From: DATAFO01 sp046728015
Lineage (GTDB): Bacteria; Actinomycetota; Thermoleophilia; Solirubrobacterales; 70-9
DNA length: 16,899 nucleotides
NCBI GenBank assembly: GCA_046728015.1
Contig: JBKPDQ010000119.1
Coordinates: forward strand, 1 to 16,899
Direction of reading: 5' to 3'
Below, in pieces: positions 1 to 5,956 of the stretch. The notes under the pieces are model-generated. The model made no database searches. It worked only from the letters and a program-made list of their open reading frames with translations, and had not been told where the DNA came from. How positions within the stretch are numbered: position 1 is the first letter of the stretch; each line of letters begins with the position of its first letter. Both the position numbers and the translations under genes were made by a program.

Positions 1-324
1 GCCGCCCAGCAGGCCGACGCGGTCGCCGAGGCGATCGCGGCCTCGGTCGGCGTCGATCTCGATCCGCAACCGTTCCGGCCCGTCCTGCGCGGGGTTCTGC
101 TGACCGGCGGCACCCCGTGCTATCTCCGCGCCGACATCAGCGGCTGCGCTGGCGACGACTCCACCATCTCGCCGGAACCCCTGTGGTGGCCGCCGACCAA
201 GCTCAGCGGCCGCTATATGGCGCCCTATCTCAGCCGCCAGACCGGCGAGTCCGCCGACGTCATGCCCGTTCCGGCGCAGCGACCGAGCGTCGCTGAGCGT
301 CGGCTCGAAGGGAGTGCCTCATGA
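1..324 (+). CDS. FAD/NAD(P)-dependent oxidoreductase, C-terminal part (5' end outside window)
   Basis: The first 324 bases are open in frame 1 (107 codons plus TGA) and have no start, so this is the 3' end of a gene that begins before the window. The visible tail contains the stretch LRGVLLTGGTPCYLRADISG, followed by a WWPPTKLSGRYMAPYL segment. This pattern is typical of the C-terminus of actinobacterial FAD-dependent pyridine-nucleotide oxidoreductases of the NADH dehydrogenase / sulfide:quinone reductase-like group. The FAD and NAD-binding Rossmann motifs would lie upstream and cannot be seen, so the substrate is unknown. The TGA overlaps the ATG of the next gene (ATGA, 321-324), which suggests translational coupling with the universal stress protein. 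Family assignment rests on recalled sequence pattern only. Confidence 0.72.
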   Translation, partial: AAQQADAVAEAIAASVGVDLDPQPFRPVLRGVLLTGGTPCYLRADISGCAGDDSTISPEPLWWPPTKLSGRYMAPYLSRQTGESADVMPVPAQRPSVAERRLEGSAS

Positions 325-1265
325 GCAGCCAGCACAGCACAGTCCCTCATACGCGCGCCCGAGGCCGCACGCCGGCGATCCACCGGCTCCTGTTCGTCTC
401 CGACGCCGCCGTCGCCGGCGTGGAGGAGCTGCCGCCCGCGGTGCGCGCGATCATCGACGCCGCCGCCGAGGTCTACGTCCTCACGCCGACACTCCCGGGA
501 CGACTTGCCTGGCTCGCCGACGACGTCGATCGATTTCGACATCACGCCGACGATCGCCTCGACGCCGTCCTGAGCCACATGCGCTCGATCGGCGCGCGCG
601 CCAGCGGAGCCGCGGCCCGCGGCACGGTCATGACCGTCATCGCGGACGCCGTCACGGAGTACGAGCCCGATCACATCCTCATCGCCCTGCGCCTCTCAGA
701 CCACGCCAACTGGCAGGAGCGCCGGCTCATCGAGCACATCGAGAAGCGCTTCCGTCTGCCGGTGACGACATTCGCGGTCGACCCCGGCGGGCGCACGCCG
801 ACCGCCGACGGCCCGCTGCTGCTCTGCTACGACGGATCCGAGGACGCCAAACACGCGATCGAGCGCGCCGGGCGCCTGCTCAGCGGCCGCGACGCGCTGG
901 TCGTCACCGTCTGGCAACCGACGCCCGCCCTCGGCAGCCTCGCGTTCGCGGGCGCGACCGACAGCATGTTCGACTTCGTCCAAATCAACCGCGCCGCCGC
1001 CGAACTCGGTGCCCGTGTCGCCGGTGACGGCGTCCGCCTCGCGGAAGAGGCGGGTCTGCACGCCGTGCCGGTCGCCGTCGAGGCCACCGGACCCGTATGG
1101 AAGACGATCGTCGAGACCGCCAACCGCCACGGCGTGGCCGCGATCGTCATGGGCTCCCGCGGGCTGACGGGGATGACCTCGCTGCTGCTGGGAAGCGTCT
1201 CGAGCGCAGTCGTGCATCACGCCGACCGACCCACCCTCGTCACTCGGCAGCCCGTCGGTGCGTAG
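321..1265 (+). CDS. Tandem-domain universal stress protein (UspA family)
   Basis: This 314-aa protein has two Usp-like alpha/beta domains. The C-terminal domain (about residues 164-310) is canonical: a beta strand ending in DGS (171-173) and the nucleotide-binding signature GSRGLTGMTSLLLGSVS (278-294), matching the G-x2-G-x9-G-(S/T) ATP-binding loop of the family. The N-terminal domain (about 20-155) keeps the fold pattern (RLLFVSDA, HILIALR) but I see no such signature, so it is probably a degenerate, non-binding partner. Usp proteins are cytoplasmic and linked to survival under stress, hypoxia or growth arrest; the exact role here is not visible. The start is supported by GAAGGGAG about 6 bases before ATG. 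It overlaps the upstream oxidoreductase by four bases, consistent with one transcript. Confidence 0.9.
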   Translation: MSSQHSTVPHTRARGRTPAIHRLLFVSDAAVAGVEELPPAVRAIIDAAAEVYVLTPTLPGRLAWLADDVDRFRHHADDRLDAVLSHMRSIGARASGAAARGTVMTVIADAVTEYEPDHILIALRLSDHANWQERRLIEHIEKRFRLPVTTFAVDPGGRTPTADGPLLLCYDGSEDAKHAIERAGRLLSGRDALVVTVWQPTPALGSLAFAGATDSMFDFVQINRAAAELGARVAGDGVRLAEEAGLHAVPVAVEATGPVWKTIVETANRHGVAAIVMGSRGLTGMTSLLLGSVSSAVVHHADRPTLVTRQPVGA

Positions 1266-1307
1266 ACCGATGCCGAGATGCGGTGCGGCGTCGTCGCGAG
1301 CACAGGC

Positions 1308-1329
1308 GAATGGGGAGCGCGACCCATTC
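1308..1329. promoter_or_regulatory. 22-bp dyad 1, candidate operator upstream of the membrane-protein gene
   Basis: Arms GAATGGG (1308-1314) and CCCATTC (1323-1329) are perfect inverted repeats around 8 bases. The element matches the dyad at 2021-2042 at 19 of 22 positions. It ends 58 bases before the ATG at 1388. The GGG-N8-CCC core has the same spacing as the DosR/DevR box of mycobacteria, a target of a NarL-family regulator. A weak -10-like GAGGAT or AGGATT lies about 20 bases downstream. Operator function is inferred. Confidence 0.5.
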
Positions 1330-1387
1330 ACTACACGCCCGGTCGGTGTGAGGATTTCCGTGACGTCGTGGCGGCCTCCCCGACGCG

Positions 1388-2065
1388 ATGAGCACGAATC
1401 AGCAGCGCGCGGACGCGCGAAGCGTCCTCGGTCCGGATCATCCGCTCGCGCGGGTGACGACGCAGCTCGCTGTCGCGGCCGAGCGATCCATCGCCGTCTC
1501 GGTGGTGCTGGCGTTCGGCATCGTGGCGCTGATCCACGGCGTGTCGATAGGCATTCCCCTGACGGTGGCCGCTGTGGCGGTGCTGGCCGCGCTGATCGCT
1601 CGTATCGGCGTGCTGCGCGCGGCGAGCAACCGGCGTGCACTCGAGCTGATTGCGCAGGGCTGCGGCGAGCTCCCGGTCGAGGCCGTCGTGCGCGTGCGGA
1701 AGCGGCTCCTCGAACCGGCCCAGCGCGAGTGCCTGGCGCGGGCGCTCGACGTGATTCGTGCCGAGGCCTCGCGGCCCGCGAGTGAGTGTCATCTGATCGG
1801 ACCGCTGTACAGCGTTCCGGTGGTGCGCGCCGCAGCATCTGAGCTCGGCGAGGTGGCCAGGCTCGTCCGGTCCAACGACAGCCTGCGCGGCCTGGCCGCG
1901 ACAGAGCACATGGTCACCGACGGCCGTTCGCCGCTGTACGGCGACGCGGAAGCGGTGCTGCGCCAGGAGCTCGCGCGTATTCGCTTCCTGTTCGCGAGTC
2001 GAGACGCCGATCGCGGCGCGGAATGGGGATCGCTCCCCATTCCCGGCCGCGCGAGGCAGTCGTAG
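1388..2065 (+). CDS. Two-helix membrane protein of unknown function
   Basis: I do not recognise this 225-aa protein as a named family. It has a polar N-terminus of about 33 residues, two adjacent hydrophobic helices (about 34-53, SIAVSVVLAFGIVALIHGVS, and 55-76, GIPLTVAAVAVLAALIARIG) joined by a very short turn, and a soluble C-terminal part of about 145 residues rich in Arg, Ala and Glu that looks helical (for example RLLEPAQRECLARALDVIRAEA). A small hairpin anchor with a cytoplasmic helical domain is the likely topology. The ATG has no clear Shine-Dalgarno, but the only in-frame upstream GTG (1346) is followed immediately by a stop. One copy of a 22-bp dyad lies 58 bases upstream and a second copy lies inside the 3' end of this gene (2021-2042). 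It sits between a Usp gene and a two-component system, suggesting a stress role. Confidence 0.75.
   Translation: MSTNQQRADARSVLGPDHPLARVTTQLAVAAERSIAVSVVLAFGIVALIHGVSIGIPLTVAAVAVLAALIARIGVLRAASNRRALELIAQGCGELPVEAVVRVRKRLLEPAQRECLARALDVIRAEASRPASECHLIGPLYSVPVVRAAASELGEVARLVRSNDSLRGLAATEHMVTDGRSPLYGDAEAVLRQELARIRFLFASRDADRGAEWGSLPIPGRARQS
2021..2042. promoter_or_regulatory. 22-bp dyad 2, candidate operator upstream of the zinc-ribbon gene
   Basis: Arms GAATGGGGA (2021-2029) and TCCCCATTC (2034-2042) form a perfect 9-bp inverted repeat around TCGC. It differs from the dyad at 1308-1329 at only three positions and has the same GGG-N8-CCC core. It lies within the last codons of the membrane-protein gene and ends 51 bases before the GTG at 2094. 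A -10-like TAGCTT (2063-2068) begins about 20 bases downstream, which would centre the dyad near -42, a position common for activators that contact polymerase. RNA hairpin formation is an alternative role. Confidence 0.5.
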
Positions 2066-2093
2066 CTTTTGGTGCGGTCCACCGAGAACCGAG

Positions 2094-2288
2094 GTGACGG
2101 TCGTGCGAAGCCTGCGAGAACTCCTGCGCCGCCAGCCGCCGGAGGAGACACCGTGCCCGCGGTGCGGCGTTCCCGCGCCGCCCGGCGACATCGAGTGCAC
2201 CGCGTGCGGCTGGGACCTGCGTGACGCCTACCACGATCCGCTGGCCGAGGCGGAGAAGGACACGGTCGCAAGCGACCGGGGTACCTAG
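2094..2288 (+). CDS. Small zinc-ribbon protein
   Basis: This 64-aa protein has one zinc-ribbon: Cys21-x2-Cys24 and Cys35-x2-Cys38, separated by ten residues rich in Pro and Gly, in the context CPRCGVPAPPGDIECTACGW. This four-cysteine arrangement should hold one structural Zn ion. The N-terminus is basic (MTVVRSLRELLRRQ) and the tail is acidic. There is no membrane segment or signal peptide, so it is probably cytoplasmic and may act as an adaptor or nucleic-acid or protein contact module; nothing in the sequence fixes the partner. Translation probably starts at GTG 2094, just after GAACCGAG; the GTG a few codons later is an alternative. It follows a 22-bp dyad by 51 bases and precedes the histidine-kinase gene by 73 bases, so it may belong to the same regulon. 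Confidence 0.75.
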   Translation: MTVVRSLRELLRRQPPEETPCPRCGVPAPPGDIECTACGWDLRDAYHDPLAEAEKDTVASDRGT

Positions 2289-2303
2289 TCGCGCGCATTC
2301 AAG

Positions 2304-2315
2304 GACCGCGCGGTC
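2304..2315. repeat. 12-bp perfect palindrome upstream of the histidine kinase gene
   Basis: GACCGCGCGGTC reads the same on both strands and lies in the 73-base gap between the zinc-ribbon stop and the kinase start (2362). It could be a regulator site, but in GC-rich DNA a palindrome of this length and composition may be fortuitous. Confidence 0.25.
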
Positions 2316-2361
2316 ACCTCGCGCGGAGAGAGGGCTAGCATCAGAACCGGAGCGGCCCTCG

Positions 2362-3312
2362 ATGTCCCTGTTCCGCCGCGCAGTCGCAGTCAACGCCACC
2401 GTGCTCGTTGCTGCGGCGCTGCTTCTCGCGTTGTCGCCGGCCACGATCTCGGCCACCGTTACGCCGAGCGAGTGGATTGTGCTCGCAGCAGGGACGGCGG
2501 CCGTGATCGTCGTGAACCTGTTGCTGCTGCGACGGGTCTTCGGGCCGCTCGAGCGGCTGGAGCAGGTGATGGGCCGGATCGATCCATACGAGCCGGGCCG
2601 GCGGATCGGCGAGGAGCATCCTGACGGCGAGATCGCGCGGGTGAGCAAGGCGTTCAACTCGATGCTCGATCGCCTCGAGTATGAGCGCGCCGACAGCAGG
2701 CGCCGGGCGCTGCGCGCGCAGGAGGCCGAGCGTGGTCGGGTCGCGCGGGAGCTGCATGACGAGGTGGGGCAGTTGCTCACCGGGGTCGTGTTCCAGCTCG
2801 AGGGCCTCGCCGCCGCTGTTCCTGCGGCGCGCCGGGAGGAGGTCGCCGGGATCCAGGACAACGTGCGGGAAGGCGTGCAGACCGTGCGCGAGATCGCCAG
2901 CGGCCTGCGTCCGCCCGCGCTCGACGAGTTCGGGCTCCGCGCCTCGCTCGTGGCGCTCGCCGCTGGGTTCGGCGAGCGGTCCGGGCTGAGGGTGCGGCAT
3001 CACATCGATCCGGCGCTGCCCGCGCTCGATGCCGAGACCGAGCTGGCGCTCTACCGCGTCGCCCAGGAGGCGATGACCAATGTCGCCCGGCATGCCCACG
3101 CCCACGAGGTCGAGCTGCTCTTGCGCTGCGACGACCACGCAGTCGCGCTCACGGTGGCCGACGACGGGCTAGGGATCTCCACGGAGGATCTGCACAGCTC
3201 GCACGGTGTTGCCGGGATGCGCGAGCGGGCCCTGCTTGCCGGGGGCAGCCTCGAGATCCGGCACCGCGTCCCGCGGGGGACCGAGGTGCGGCTGATGGTG
3301 CCAGTCCGATGA
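2362..3312 (+). CDS. NarL-family sensor histidine kinase (HAMP, HisKA_3, HATPase)
   Basis: Predicted 316-aa membrane kinase that autophosphorylates and passes phosphate to the response regulator encoded next. Order: TM1 about 10-27, a loop of only about ten residues, TM2 about 38-56, HAMP linker about 57-109, then the HisKA_3 dimerisation motif ERGRVARELHDEVGQ with His132 as phospho-acceptor. The ATPase domain shows the N box (EAMTNVARHA, Asn240), the DDGLG motif (267-271) and GVAGMRERA (282-290). With almost no extracytoplasmic loop, the signal is probably sensed in the membrane or by HAMP. I chose ATG 2362 because it directly precedes the MSLFRR-hydrophobic start and has GGAG 9 bases upstream; an in-frame ATG at 2221 would overlap the zinc-ribbon gene and add an Arg-rich shadow sequence. 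The stop overlaps the regulator gene start (ATGA). Confidence 0.92.
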   Translation: MSLFRRAVAVNATVLVAAALLLALSPATISATVTPSEWIVLAAGTAAVIVVNLLLLRRVFGPLERLEQVMGRIDPYEPGRRIGEEHPDGEIARVSKAFNSMLDRLEYERADSRRRALRAQEAERGRVARELHDEVGQLLTGVVFQLEGLAAAVPAARREEVAGIQDNVREGVQTVREIASGLRPPALDEFGLRASLVALAAGFGERSGLRVRHHIDPALPALDAETELALYRVAQEAMTNVARHAHAHEVELLLRCDDHAVALTVADDGLGISTEDLHSSHGVAGMRERALLAGGSLEIRHRVPRGTEVRLMVPVR

Positions 3313-3959
3313 GCGCGCCGTCGCGCGCGCGAATCCTGCTCGCGGACGACCACACGCTCGTGCGCAGCGGGCTGCGGATGATCCTCGACGCGGCCGCCGA
3401 CCTGGAGGTGGTCGCGGAGGCCGCGGACGGGGTCGAGGCGGTCGAGCGCGGGTTGCGCGAGGACGTGTATCTCGCGGTCCTCGATGTCGCGATGCCCGGC
3501 CGGACGGGGCTGCACGCCGCGCGCGAGCTCGCGCGCCAGCGGCCCGACCTGCGGTTGCTGATGCTGTCGATGCACGACACCGAGCTCTACTGCCTCCAGG
3601 CCCTGAAGGCGGGAGCGTGCGGCTACGTGCTCAAGAGCGCAGCCGAGCGCGATCTCGTGGAGGCATGCCGAGCGGCGATGCGAGGCGAGACGTTTCTCTA
3701 CCCGCCCACGGTGCGCGCCCTCTTGCGAGCGTGGCTCGAGGATCCAACGCGGGCGCCTGCCGGCGAGCTGACCGCCCGTGAGGAGGAGGTCGTCAAGCTC
3801 GTCGCCGAGTCGCACACGAGCGAGGACATCGCAGACCTTCTCCACATCAGCCGCCGGACTGTTGAGCGCCACCGCGAGAACATCCTCGCCAAGCTCGGGC
3901 TGACCGATCGCATCCAGCTCACCCGCTACGCGATCCGCCGCGGCCTCATCGACCCCTGA
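3309..3959 (+). CDS. NarL/FixJ-family response regulator
   Basis: This 216-aa protein has a receiver domain (about 7-125) and a LuxR/GerE helix-turn-helix (about 153-210). Receiver residues are all present: acidic pair Asp13-Asp14, phospho-acceptor Asp59 in AVLDVAMPG, switch Ser87 and conserved Lys109 in GYVLKSA. The DNA-binding part reads LTAREEEVVKLVAES, then a recognition region around ISRRTVERHRENILAKLGL. It should be the partner of the upstream kinase, since the two genes overlap by four bases, and act as a dimeric transcription factor. Two 22-bp dyads 1.3-2 kb upstream have the GGG-N8-CCC geometry used by the NarL-family regulator DosR and are plausible targets, though this is inference. 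A weak inverted repeat (TGATC/GATCA) overlaps the stop. Confidence 0.95.
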   Translation: MSAPSRARILLADDHTLVRSGLRMILDAAADLEVVAEAADGVEAVERGLREDVYLAVLDVAMPGRTGLHAARELARQRPDLRLLMLSMHDTELYCLQALKAGACGYVLKSAAERDLVEACRAAMRGETFLYPPTVRALLRAWLEDPTRAPAGELTAREEEVVKLVAESHTSEDIADLLHISRRTVERHRENILAKLGLTDRIQLTRYAIRRGLIDP

Positions 3960-4047
3960 TCGACTGGCAGATCAACGTTCCGGCGCCACATGGTTGTGGT
4001 CCGCGTCGTGCTCGGAACGACATGGTCTGCATGCGACCGGGTGCGGA

Positions 4048-4098
4048 GCAGAGCTTCGAGACCTGGACGCCGGTCCGTCCGAGCGGGCGGCACTCCAT
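4048..4098 (-). pseudogene. 5' remnant of an aldo/keto reductase gene
   Basis: Read on the minus strand from the ATG at 4098, the first 17 residues are MECRPLGRTGVQVSKLC. This closely matches the N-terminus of aldo/keto reductases (typically M-E-Y-R-x-L-G-R-T-G-x-x-V-S-x-L-C-L-G). A Shine-Dalgarno GGGGAGGA sits 4-5 bases upstream of the ATG, as in a real gene. After Cys17 the similarity ends: the frame runs on to 3946 with no LGTM-F-G segment, no catalytic Tyr or Lys, and no room for the usual 300-plus residues before the response-regulator gene. I read it as the start of a gene whose remainder was deleted. A chance match of this length with a correct ribosome site is unlikely, but no alignment was run. 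Confidence 0.55.
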
Positions 4099-4149
4099 GA
4101 GGTCCTCCCCGTGTTTCGTGAGGTCGACCGGCCGCTCCAGGATCGGGCG

Positions 4150-4338
4150 AACGCGAATCCGTTCGCGCCGCTCAGCACCACGCCGGGCTCGGCCCTGGCG
4201 CTGCTGGCCTACGCGGGTCCGGTGAGCAACGACGCGGTGTCGATCGGCTTCCGGCAGCACATCGGCGCGAGCCAGGGGCTCCGCACCGGCACATACAACA
4301 AGACGCTCACCTTCACGCTGTCGACCACGACACCGTGA
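4150..4338 (+). pseudogene. 3' remnant of a secreted or surface protein gene
   Basis: The plus-strand frame ending at the TGA 4336-4338 encodes NPFAPLSTTPGSALALLAYA, then a segment SNDAVSIGFRQHIGAS, and finally LRTGTYNKTLTFTLSTTTP. The Thr/Ser-rich, beta-strand-like ending resembles the C-termini of secreted proteins I remember from Solirubrobacterales, which end in similar LRTG-YSKTLTFTLSTTTP sequences. Upstream of about 4150 the frame (open back to 3994) loses this character and contains the opposite-strand aldo/keto reductase remnant, and no signal peptide is visible, so only the tail of the gene seems left. It is followed 22 bases later by a terminator-like hairpin, as expected for a real gene end. 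A short intact protein from ATG 3994 (114 aa) is a less likely alternative. Confidence 0.5.
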
Positions 4339-4360
4339 GACAGGGCGAACGAACGGCAAT

Positions 4361-4403
4361 GGCGCCGGCCGGGCCTCCTCCCTATCCCGCCCCGGCCGGC
4401 GCC
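4361..4403 (+). terminator. Strong hairpin, terminator-like, no U tract
   Basis: GGCGCCGGCCGGG (4361-4373) pairs perfectly with CCCGGCCGGCGCC (4391-4403) around a 17-base loop, giving a 13-bp all-GC stem. It lies 22 bases after the stop of the secreted-protein remnant. There is no run of T afterwards, so it may be an actinobacterial I-shaped terminator or only an RNA-stabilising hairpin. It also insulates the downstream sugar operon from the remnant. Confidence 0.6.
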
Positions 4404-4636
4404 GCCGCCGCGCGTTCGGCAGTTCGGACCGCTTGAGCACCCGCCGGGCGCTCCCACGAGCGAACCGGCGTCGAGTTATGTGCGTCGTCATCGCTGGATG
4501 GGTCGGAAGAGACCGTAATCAGTCTTCGATCGCCCAATATCGCGCTTCGACTAGGGATTTCCCCCGGCGCGAACGCCGCGGCCGCTTGCCAGGCTGTGGC
4601 CATCGGTCTTCGGAGCGGAGGACGAGAGGGGTGGAC

Positions 4637-5947
4637 ATGATCAGGTCGTGGAACGCGGCCGGCGTGCTTTTGGCGCTCGCAGTCGCCATCGGGCTTGCGG
4701 CGTGCGGCAGCGACGACGACGGTGGCGGTGAGGGAGGCGAGAAGGTCGAGCTGTCATTCCTCGTCGCCAACAGCGAGCAGGCCGTGAAACCGGCCGAGGC
4801 GCTCATCGCTGCCTTCGAGGCGAAGAACCCGAACATCAACATCGATCTCGAGACGGGCCCCCAGGGCTCCGAGCTCGACAACCTGATCAAGACGCGGCTC
4901 GCCACAGGGGAGATGAACGACGTGTTCGTCTACCTCGCCGGCTCGCTGTTCCAGGCGCTGAAGCCGGAGTCGCAGCTCACGCCGGTCAACGACGAGCCGT
5001 GGGTGGCGGACCTTGACGACGCATACGCAAAGACCGTGTCGGTGAACGACCAGGTCTACGGGGCGCCGTTCGGGAGCGCCTTCGGCGGCGGGATCCTCTA
5101 CAACAAGAAGGTCTACGAGAAGCTCGGCCTCGAGATCCCCAAGACGTGGGACGAGTTCATGGCGAACAACGCCAAGATCAAGGAGGCCGGGATCGACCCC
5201 GTCATCCAGAGCTACGGCGAGACGTGGACGTCGCAGCTCTTCGTCCTGGCCGACTACCACAACGTGGCGGCCGAGGTCCCGGACTGGGATCAGCAGTACA
5301 CGGCCAATCAGGTCAAGTACTCGCAGGAACCGGCGATCGAGGGCTTCCGGCACCTCGAGGAGGTCAACAAGGCGGGCTACCTCAACAAGAACTACGGCTC
5401 GGTCAAGTTCCCGCCCGCCCTCAGCATGCTCGCCAAAGGCAAGGGAGCGCACTATCCGGCGTTGACCATCATCGTGCCGAACCTGGAGACCTCCGACCCG
5501 GACAAGATCGACGACGTCGGCTTCTTCGCCCAGCCCGCACGGGATGCTGAGAACACCGGGCTGACGCTCTGGCTTCCGCTCGCCGCCTACATCCCGAAGT
5601 CGACCGAGGGCGCCAAGCTCGAGGCGGCCAAGAAGTTCGTCGCCTTCATCGCCAGCCCGGAGGGCTGTGAGGTCCAGTCCAAGGCGTACGCGCCGACCGG
5701 CCCGTACATGCTGAAGGGCTGCGAGCTGCCCGCCGATGTGCCGGCAGCCGTCAAGGATCTCCAGCCGTATGTAGATGACGGCAACGTCACGCCGGCGCTC
5801 GAGTTCCTCTCGCCCGTGAAGGGCCCGGCTCTCGAGCAGATCACCGTCGAGGTCGGCTCCGGCCTGCGGTCCGCCGAGGACGGCGCCAAGCTCTACGACG
5901 AGGACGTCAAGAAGCAGGCCCAGCAGCTCGGGCTCGAGGGCTGGTAA
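4637..5947 (+). CDS. Sugar ABC transporter substrate-binding lipoprotein (family 1, CUT1 type)
   Basis: This 436-aa protein should capture a sugar or oligosaccharide outside the membrane and deliver it to the permeases encoded next. It starts with a lipoprotein signal: MIRSWN, hydrophobic core, and lipobox LAAC with Cys23 as the lipidation site, followed by an Asp/Gly-rich linker (GSDDDGGGEGGE). The mature part has the family 1 binding-protein pattern: ELSFLVANSEQ near the start, LIAAFEAKNPNINIDLETGP, the hinge-region GAPFGSAFGGGILYNKKVYEKLGLEIPKTWDEF, and the late KKFVAFIASPEG. ATG 4637 is chosen because GAGAGGGG lies just upstream and the signal peptide begins there; the frame is open further upstream but that part is not coding-like. 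With a rhamnosidase as the last gene of the operon, the ligand is probably a rhamnose-containing glycoside. Confidence 0.93.
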   Translation: MIRSWNAAGVLLALAVAIGLAACGSDDDGGGEGGEKVELSFLVANSEQAVKPAEALIAAFEAKNPNINIDLETGPQGSELDNLIKTRLATGEMNDVFVYLAGSLFQALKPESQLTPVNDEPWVADLDDAYAKTVSVNDQVYGAPFGSAFGGGILYNKKVYEKLGLEIPKTWDEFMANNAKIKEAGIDPVIQSYGETWTSQLFVLADYHNVAAEVPDWDQQYTANQVKYSQEPAIEGFRHLEEVNKAGYLNKNYGSVKFPPALSMLAKGKGAHYPALTIIVPNLETSDPDKIDDVGFFAQPARDAENTGLTLWLPLAAYIPKSTEGAKLEAAKKFVAFIASPEGCEVQSKAYAPTGPYMLKGCELPADVPAAVKDLQPYVDDGNVTPALEFLSPVKGPALEQITVEVGSGLRSAEDGAKLYDEDVKKQAQQLGLEGW

Positions 5948-5956
5948 GCATCTGAC

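Larger units (their letters stand above)
3960..4636. other. Gene-free stretch with remnants of two genes
   Basis: These 677 bases separate the two-component genes from the rhamnoside operon and contain no intact gene. They hold a 17-codon aldo/keto reductase 5' remnant (minus strand, 4048-4098), a 3' remnant of a secreted-protein-like gene (4150-4338, plus strand), a strong hairpin (4361-4403), and about 230 bases leading to the binding-protein gene. The latter must contain the operon promoter, but I could not identify convincing -35/-10 boxes. Confidence 0.6.

Noticed and set aside
2221..2361. N-terminal extension of the histidine kinase from ATG 2221
   Set aside because: It overlaps the zinc-ribbon gene and is Arg/Ser/Thr-rich non-membrane sequence; ATG 2362 gives a normal membrane start.
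3957..3976. TGATC/GATCA inverted repeat at the response-regulator stop
   Set aside because: Only five base pairs with a 10-base loop and no T run; too weak to call a terminator.
4524..4550. Direct repeats CTTCGA spaced 21 bases upstream of the rhamnoside operon
   Set aside because: Six-base matches with no third copy and no symmetry; compatible with chance, so not listed as an operator.
4433..4636. N-terminal extension of the first binding protein
   Set aside because: It would bury the lipoprotein signal inside the protein; ATG 4637 has a ribosome site and a standard signal.
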